64,000 bases of DNA from Bradyrhizobium sp. MOS003 (GTDB lineage: Bacteria; Pseudomonadota; Alphaproteobacteria; Rhizobiales; Xanthobacteraceae). Where the stretch lies: the NCBI RefSeq assembly GCF_003020125.1, contig NZ_PYFW01000004.1, positions 496,001-560,000 on the forward strand. The letters are read 5' to 3'. Position 1 is the stretch's first letter. Each line of letters opens with the position of its first letter. Position numbers and translations under genes: made by a program. Below, one piece after another: positions 60,263-64,000 of the stretch. Under the pieces are notes generated by a model that was given only the letters and a program-made list of their open reading frames with translations, made no database searches and was not told the DNA's origin.

Positions 60263-61573
60263 ATGAACGATCGGCGGTCTCTTCTGGTGGCGGTAGCCTG
60301 CCCCTCGGCCGTGCTCGCCGGCTGGCTGGCGCTCTCCCTCTCCGCCTATGCCCCTGCCCTCATCGAAAACAGCGGCGCCAATGCGGCTGCCGTGTCCCGC
60401 GCCAAAGATCTCAGCCGGTTCAACCTCGCCGACGTGCCGCACGCTGCGATGATCGAGGACGGCATCGCCTTGACCGCCGACATCGCGGCTGCCGTCGCCG
60501 CGGCACCGGACCCCACGATCACGGACACGGTGCCCGAGCCGCCCGCTATCAAGCTCGCCTCGGCCGATCCGGTGCTGATCCTGCCGGCGGAGACGCCGCC
60601 CGCGCCCCAGATGCAGATCTCCCCTGAACCAGAGCCCGTCGTCAGTGAGGCTCCCCCAGTTGCAGCGCCAGCGACCATCAAGCTTGCCTCTGCCGATCCC
60701 ACCGAGATCGTGACGACGGACGAACTGTCCCCCGCGGCGATCGCGACCGGCCCCGCCACACCTGTGAGCAAGGCATCGCCGCCGGCCGACACCGTCGCCG
60801 TGCTCGACGAATGCTTCGTCATGGATGCCTGCATCGACCGCTATCTCTGGGCGCTCTATCAGCGCACCGCAAAAGAGGACTCGATCAAGGTCCAGGAGCG
60901 CCGCGCCGTCACCGTCAAGCGCAAGGGCAAGACGGTCACGGTGATGCGCAGCTTCACCAAGCTGGTCGACCAGGATTTCGGCTGGAAGGATCCGAAGGCG
61001 GCCGAGCATGCCGGCATGTCGATGATGGACTACGTCATCGGCGGCATGGACAAGGGCTTCAAGCGGAAGCTGTTCCGCACGCTACTAGCCGCGGAGGCCG
61101 CCGGCCTCTCGCCCGGCATCACCAGCGCGTTCCGCGACGATTACCGCCAGTCGATCGCGAGCGGCCTGAAGGCCGCCTCCGACCGTTCCTATCACGGAGG
61201 CAGCACGCGCGGCGGCTACGGCCACGGCATGGCGGCGGACATCGTCAGCACCCAGGGCAATAACCGCGCGCAGCGCTGGGTCTCGACTGAAATCCTCTGG
61301 AAGTGGGTCGACGCCAATGCCAAGGCGTACGGCATTGGCCGGCCCTATCTCGGCCGCGATCCGCCGCATGTCGGCCCGGTCGACGGCGCCGAATACATTT
61401 CAAAGCGTGGCACGAGTGAGCGCAAGGAAGTCGCCAGCGCCAAACATAAGAAGCCGCGCGCTGTCGCGAGCGCCAAGCCGCCAAAGGCTCAGAAGGCACA
61501 AGCCGCGCGCGAGCAGAAGAGCCCGGCCAAGCCACAGAAAGCGGCGCAATCGACCGGCAAGCGCGCCATCTGA
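60263..61573 (+). CDS. Exported peptidase M15-like protein
   Basis: 436 residues from ATG 60263 with GGAGG upstream. N-terminal helix (SLLVAVACPSAVLAGWLALS), a long Ala/Pro/Thr-rich periplasmic linker (about 60-185), then a globular region with GITSAFRDDYRQSIASG, GYGHGMAADIVS (His about 321, Asp) and DPPHVGPVDG (His). These fit the zinc ligands of D-alanyl-D-alanine carboxypeptidase-like M15 enzymes that trim peptidoglycan peptides. The C-terminus is basic (Lys/Ala-rich). Metal-ligand assignment is by eye. Confidence 0.7.
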   Translation: MNDRRSLLVAVACPSAVLAGWLALSLSAYAPALIENSGANAAAVSRAKDLSRFNLADVPHAAMIEDGIALTADIAAAVAAAPDPTITDTVPEPPAIKLASADPVLILPAETPPAPQMQISPEPEPVVSEAPPVAAPATIKLASADPTEIVTTDELSPAAIATGPATPVSKASPPADTVAVLDECFVMDACIDRYLWALYQRTAKEDSIKVQERRAVTVKRKGKTVTVMRSFTKLVDQDFGWKDPKAAEHAGMSMMDYVIGGMDKGFKRKLFRTLLAAEAAGLSPGITSAFRDDYRQSIASGLKAASDRSYHGGSTRGGYGHGMAADIVSTQGNNRAQRWVSTEILWKWVDANAKAYGIGRPYLGRDPPHVGPVDGAEYISKRGTSERKEVASAKHKKPRAVASAKPPKAQKAQAAREQKSPAKPQKAAQSTGKRAI

Positions 61574-61578
61574 CGACG

Positions 61579-62397
61579 TTACGTTCCGCGTCCCGGCATC
61601 GGCAGCGGCACCAGCCGCATCTCGGCCGTGCCGGCTTCCTGTGTGCGCACCAGCACCGCAAAGACAGTCTCGACCGCAAGCTGCACCGCGGCCTCGATCG
61701 CCTCGCCCTTGGCCAGATGCGCGGCGATCAGGCCGGCCAGGAGATCGCCGGTGCCAGAGGGGCGGATCGGCAGGTGCGGCGTCGCAAAGCGCGACAACTG
61801 CCCCGCGGCGCACAGGATCGTCTCCACCTGCCCCGCCGCCGTATCAGCGAGCGTGCAGCCGGTCGCGACCACGTCGATGCGGCCAGTCCCCGCCAGCGCC
61901 GCACACGCCGCACGCAGGTCCTGCGCATTCGCGATCGTGAGGCCCGAAAGCAGCTCGAGCTCGAACTGGTTCGGCGTGGTGAGGTTTGCTGCTGGCAGCA
62001 GCCGGTGCCGGACCACGTCCAGAATGCCGTCGGCGACATAGACGCGGCCATCGTCGCCGATCACGGGATCGCAGAGATAGACGAGCCTGGAATTCCGTCT
62101 GAGCGCCCGCTCGACGAAATCGGCGATCACGGCGGCATTGCCCGGCGAGCCAAGATAGCCGGTGACGAGCACAGCGGCCTCGTCGACCAGACCGCGCTCC
62201 TCCACACCGGTCAGAAGATCGGCAACGAGCTCGGTCTCCAGCACCCGCCCGCGCAGGCTCGGATAGCGCGGATGGTTGGACAGCAGCGTCGTCGGCACCG
62301 CCAGAACGTTCACGCCCTCCGCCTGGATGGCATAGGCGGCCGCGCTGTTGCCGACATGGCCGTGGACCACCTGGCTTTGAATGGAGATGACGAGCAT
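61579..62397 (-). CDS. pdxY: Pyridoxal kinase
   Basis: 272 residues, the usual size. Ribokinase-fold features: SIQSQVVHGHVGNSAAAYAI, LVTGYLGSPGNAAVIADFV, YLCDPVIGDDGRVYVA, LTTPNQFELELLSGL and the ATP-binding GTGDLLAGLIAAHL with catalytic Asp. It phosphorylates pyridoxal in the vitamin B6 salvage route. It ends five bases after the convergent M15-like gene. Confidence 0.94.
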   Translation of the reverse strand: MLVISIQSQVVHGHVGNSAAAYAIQAEGVNVLAVPTTLLSNHPRYPSLRGRVLETELVADLLTGVEERGLVDEAAVLVTGYLGSPGNAAVIADFVERALRRNSRLVYLCDPVIGDDGRVYVADGILDVVRHRLLPAANLTTPNQFELELLSGLTIANAQDLRAACAALAGTGRIDVVATGCTLADTAAGQVETILCAAGQLSRFATPHLPIRPSGTGDLLAGLIAAHLAKGEAIEAAVQLAVETVFAVLVRTQEAGTAEMRLVPLPMPGRGT

Positions 62398-62476
62398 GGA
62401 AGAGGTCCGTAAGGAGAAACATCAGGCGATGCAAGACTAGCCCGTCTCGGCCCCGAGAGCACGCGGCGCCCGCACT

Positions 62477-63109
62477 TCAACGTCGTGCCAGCTCGCCGAG
62501 ATAGGCGCAGAACATGTCGGCCAGCCCGTCGGCATGACGCGCGATCTCGGCCTCACTGCGCGGCGTCTCCGAAAACCGCTTACCGACCTCGCTTAGCGTC
62601 GTCTTGATCAGCTCGCCGGCAAGCGCACGGGTCGCCTCCGATGCTTTGGGCAGCGCCTCCCGCATGAACGCCGCGATGATCCCCTCACCGGCGGCCCGCG
62701 CGTCCTGCGCCTCGGGCGCGTCGCGATAGAGCGGCGCTGCATCGCTGAGCGCGCCGCGGATCGCGGCCTCCTCGCACTCGGACAGAATGAAAGCCTGCAC
62801 CAGCGCGCGCAGCCGCACCGGCGGTGACTTCGTGCGGTCTTCGAGGATGCCGCGCAGCAGCTCGCTCGTTTGCCGCCACTCGTCGCTCTGGAGACGGAAC
62901 AGGATCGCGGCCTTGTTCGGAAAATATTGGTATAGCGATCCGACACTCACCCCGGCCCGCTCCGCCACCCGCGCCGTGGTGAAACGCTGCGCGCCCTCCT
63001 TCGTCAGAACCTGAACAGCGGCATCGAGGATGGCCGCGACAAGCTCGCTTGAGCGGGCCTGTTGCGGCTGTTTTCGTGAAGAGATTGAACGGCTTCGACG
63101 CTCGGCCAC
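62477..63109 (-). CDS. TetR-family regulator
   Basis: 210 residues from GTG 63107-63109. N-terminal HTH with ELVAAILDAAVQVLTKEGAQ, RVAERAGVSVGSLYQYFPNK; C-terminal ligand-binding helices. Divergent from the O-methyltransferase gene, with a palindromic operator candidate between them. Confidence 0.92.
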   Translation of the reverse strand: MAERRSRSISSRKQPQQARSSELVAAILDAAVQVLTKEGAQRFTTARVAERAGVSVGSLYQYFPNKAAILFRLQSDEWRQTSELLRGILEDRTKSPPVRLRALVQAFILSECEEAAIRGALSDAAPLYRDAPEAQDARAAGEGIIAAFMREALPKASEATRALAGELIKTTLSEVGKRFSETPRSEAEIARHADGLADMFCAYLGELARR

Positions 63110-63133
63110 GGCTCACTTGGCGAATGCGAATAG

Positions 63134-63159
63134 GAAATGCGACGAATTAGTCGTATTTC
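63134..63159. promoter_or_regulatory. Palindromic operator candidate for the TetR regulator
   Basis: GAAATGCGAC-GAATTA-GTCGTATTTC: two ten-base arms with one mismatch and a six-base centre, placed midway between the divergent starts at 63109 and 63208. Confidence 0.65.
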
Positions 63160-63207
63160 ACGCGGCACGCAAGCACGCGTTTCTTCGCCACCCTCTGGAG
63201 ACCTAAA

Positions 63208-63873
63208 ATGACCACCCCAACCATCACATCGCTTGGGCCGCTGCTGGAGCGCCTGTTCGACGAGTCCGAGGCAGCAAACGGCGCAACACTGGCCGCCGTC
63301 GCAGATTTGTCCGATGCCGACCGGGCGCGCTTGATGCAGAGCAAGACTGACTATCGCGACCTCTACGGACGCCTGAAGGACGCGCCGCTCGCGGTCTCGC
63401 GCGAGACAGCACGCCTGCTCTACATGCTGGCACGCGCCTCCCGGGCCGGGGTGATCGTCGAGTTCGGCACCTCGTTCGGCATCTCGACACTGCACCTTGC
63501 CGCAGGCCTGCGCGACAATGGCGGCGGCCACCTCATCACCAGCGAGTTCGAGCCGTCCAAGGCGGCGCGGGCACGGGAAAACCTCATCGCCGGCGGCCTG
63601 ATCGATCTCGTCGAGATTCGTGAGGGCGACGCGCTGAAGACGCTCGGCATCGATCTGCCCGATACGATCGATCTCGTGCTGCTCGACGGCGCCAAGGCGC
63701 TCTATCTGGATATCCTCGATCTGCTGGAAGGCCATCTCGGACCGGGCGCGATCATCGTCGCCGACAATGCCGACGACAGCCCGGACTATCTGGCGCGCGT
63801 GCGCGCGCCCGGCAGCGGCTACATGTCAACGAACTTCGCCGAAGACGTCGAGCTCTCCGTGCGGATCAGCTGA
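63208..63873 (+). CDS. SAM-dependent O-methyltransferase (COMT-like)
   Basis: 221 residues. Helical N-terminus, then the SAM site VIVEFGTSFGISTLHLAAGL, acidic strand end ITSEFEPSKAARARENL, and metal-binding Asp in DLVLLDGAKALYLDIL with GAIIVADNADDSPDYLARV. Class of small divalent-metal O-methyltransferases acting on catechol-like or polyketide hydroxyls. Substrate unknown; probably controlled by the divergent TetR gene. Confidence 0.88.
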   Translation: MTTPTITSLGPLLERLFDESEAANGATLAAVADLSDADRARLMQSKTDYRDLYGRLKDAPLAVSRETARLLYMLARASRAGVIVEFGTSFGISTLHLAAGLRDNGGGHLITSEFEPSKAARARENLIAGGLIDLVEIREGDALKTLGIDLPDTIDLVLLDGAKALYLDILDLLEGHLGPGAIIVADNADDSPDYLARVRAPGSGYMSTNFAEDVELSVRIS

Positions 63874-64000
63874 CACCGCACGGTCCGTTTCCCATCCGGT
63901 GTCGCAGCTTCGTCACTTACGAATGATATTTGCTCTCGGCGAAGAGTCTGTTCATGACTGACCGTGGCTGTCGCGCTGCATCTTTCACCCGCTGAGAGAC
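63874..64000. other. Right end of the window, no gene seen
   Basis: 127 bases without a supported frame or hairpin; it may be upstream of a gene outside the window. Confidence 0.4.

Overview
The window looks like a chromosomal segment of a Bradyrhizobium-type alphaproteobacterium (order Hyphomicrobiales). Grounds: high G+C coding throughout; the aroQ-accB-accC order; a GapR (DUF2312) protein; NDUFA12, BA14K and DUF1236 proteins; several sequences matching the EcfG general-stress promoter pattern (GGAAC-N16-CGTT); two perfect FixK/FNR-type boxes; and many palindromic intergenic repeats of the kind scattered through Bradyrhizobium and Rhodopseudomonas genomes. No tRNA, rRNA, CRISPR array, IS element or prophage is visible.

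Layout. 0-5 kb: a cut-off EamA transporter and a very large hybrid sensor kinase with a frameshift in its first PAS domain. 5-11 kb: a leftward housekeeping block (amiC-type amidase, mrcA, prfB with its programmed frameshift, a hydroxyisobutyrate-dehydrogenase-like enzyme). 11-16 kb: rne with a long leader and a histidine-rich insertion, then a DadA-like oxidase. 16-21.5 kb: an MmyB-type regulator divergent from an SDR, a dicarboxylate symporter, bioY and an aminotransferase. 21.6-27.6 kb: periplasmic proteins (M48 protease, DsbA-like, DUF1236), then aroQ, accB and accC. 27.6-31.5 kb: a three-gene signalling operon behind an EcfG-type promoter, then aat. 31.5-39.5 kb: accessory metabolism and resistance (DUF2155, HSL-type esterase, BASS-like carrier, LysR/class A beta-lactamase pair, GlxA-like regulator/isonitrile hydratase pair, NDUFA12). 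39.6-44 kb: a glycine-rich BA14K protein, a second response regulator/kinase pair and an EamA transporter. 44-48.7 kb: the B12-dependent ribonucleotide reductase nrdJ behind a long, potentially structured leader. 48.7-50.1 kb: a lower-G+C two-gene insertion (DUF3800-like plus RusA-like nuclease), the best candidate for an undescribed accessory system. 50-64 kb: small accessory genes separated by palindromic repeats, two of them behind FixK/FNR boxes, ending with pdxY and a TetR/O-methyltransferase divergent pair.

Two themes recur. The first is stress and oxygen sensing: three multi-domain kinases, EcfG-type promoters before a signalling operon and before cell-envelope proteins, and FixK/FNR boxes before a cytochrome c and an HdeA-like protein. 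The second is repeat-rich gene ends: two unrelated leftward genes (amiC-type and DUF2155) terminate inside short tandem repeats that duplicate their own last codons and stop, and seven larger palindromic elements sit in intergenic gaps.

Limits: all calls are from reading translations and motifs by eye. No alignment, folding or database search was run.
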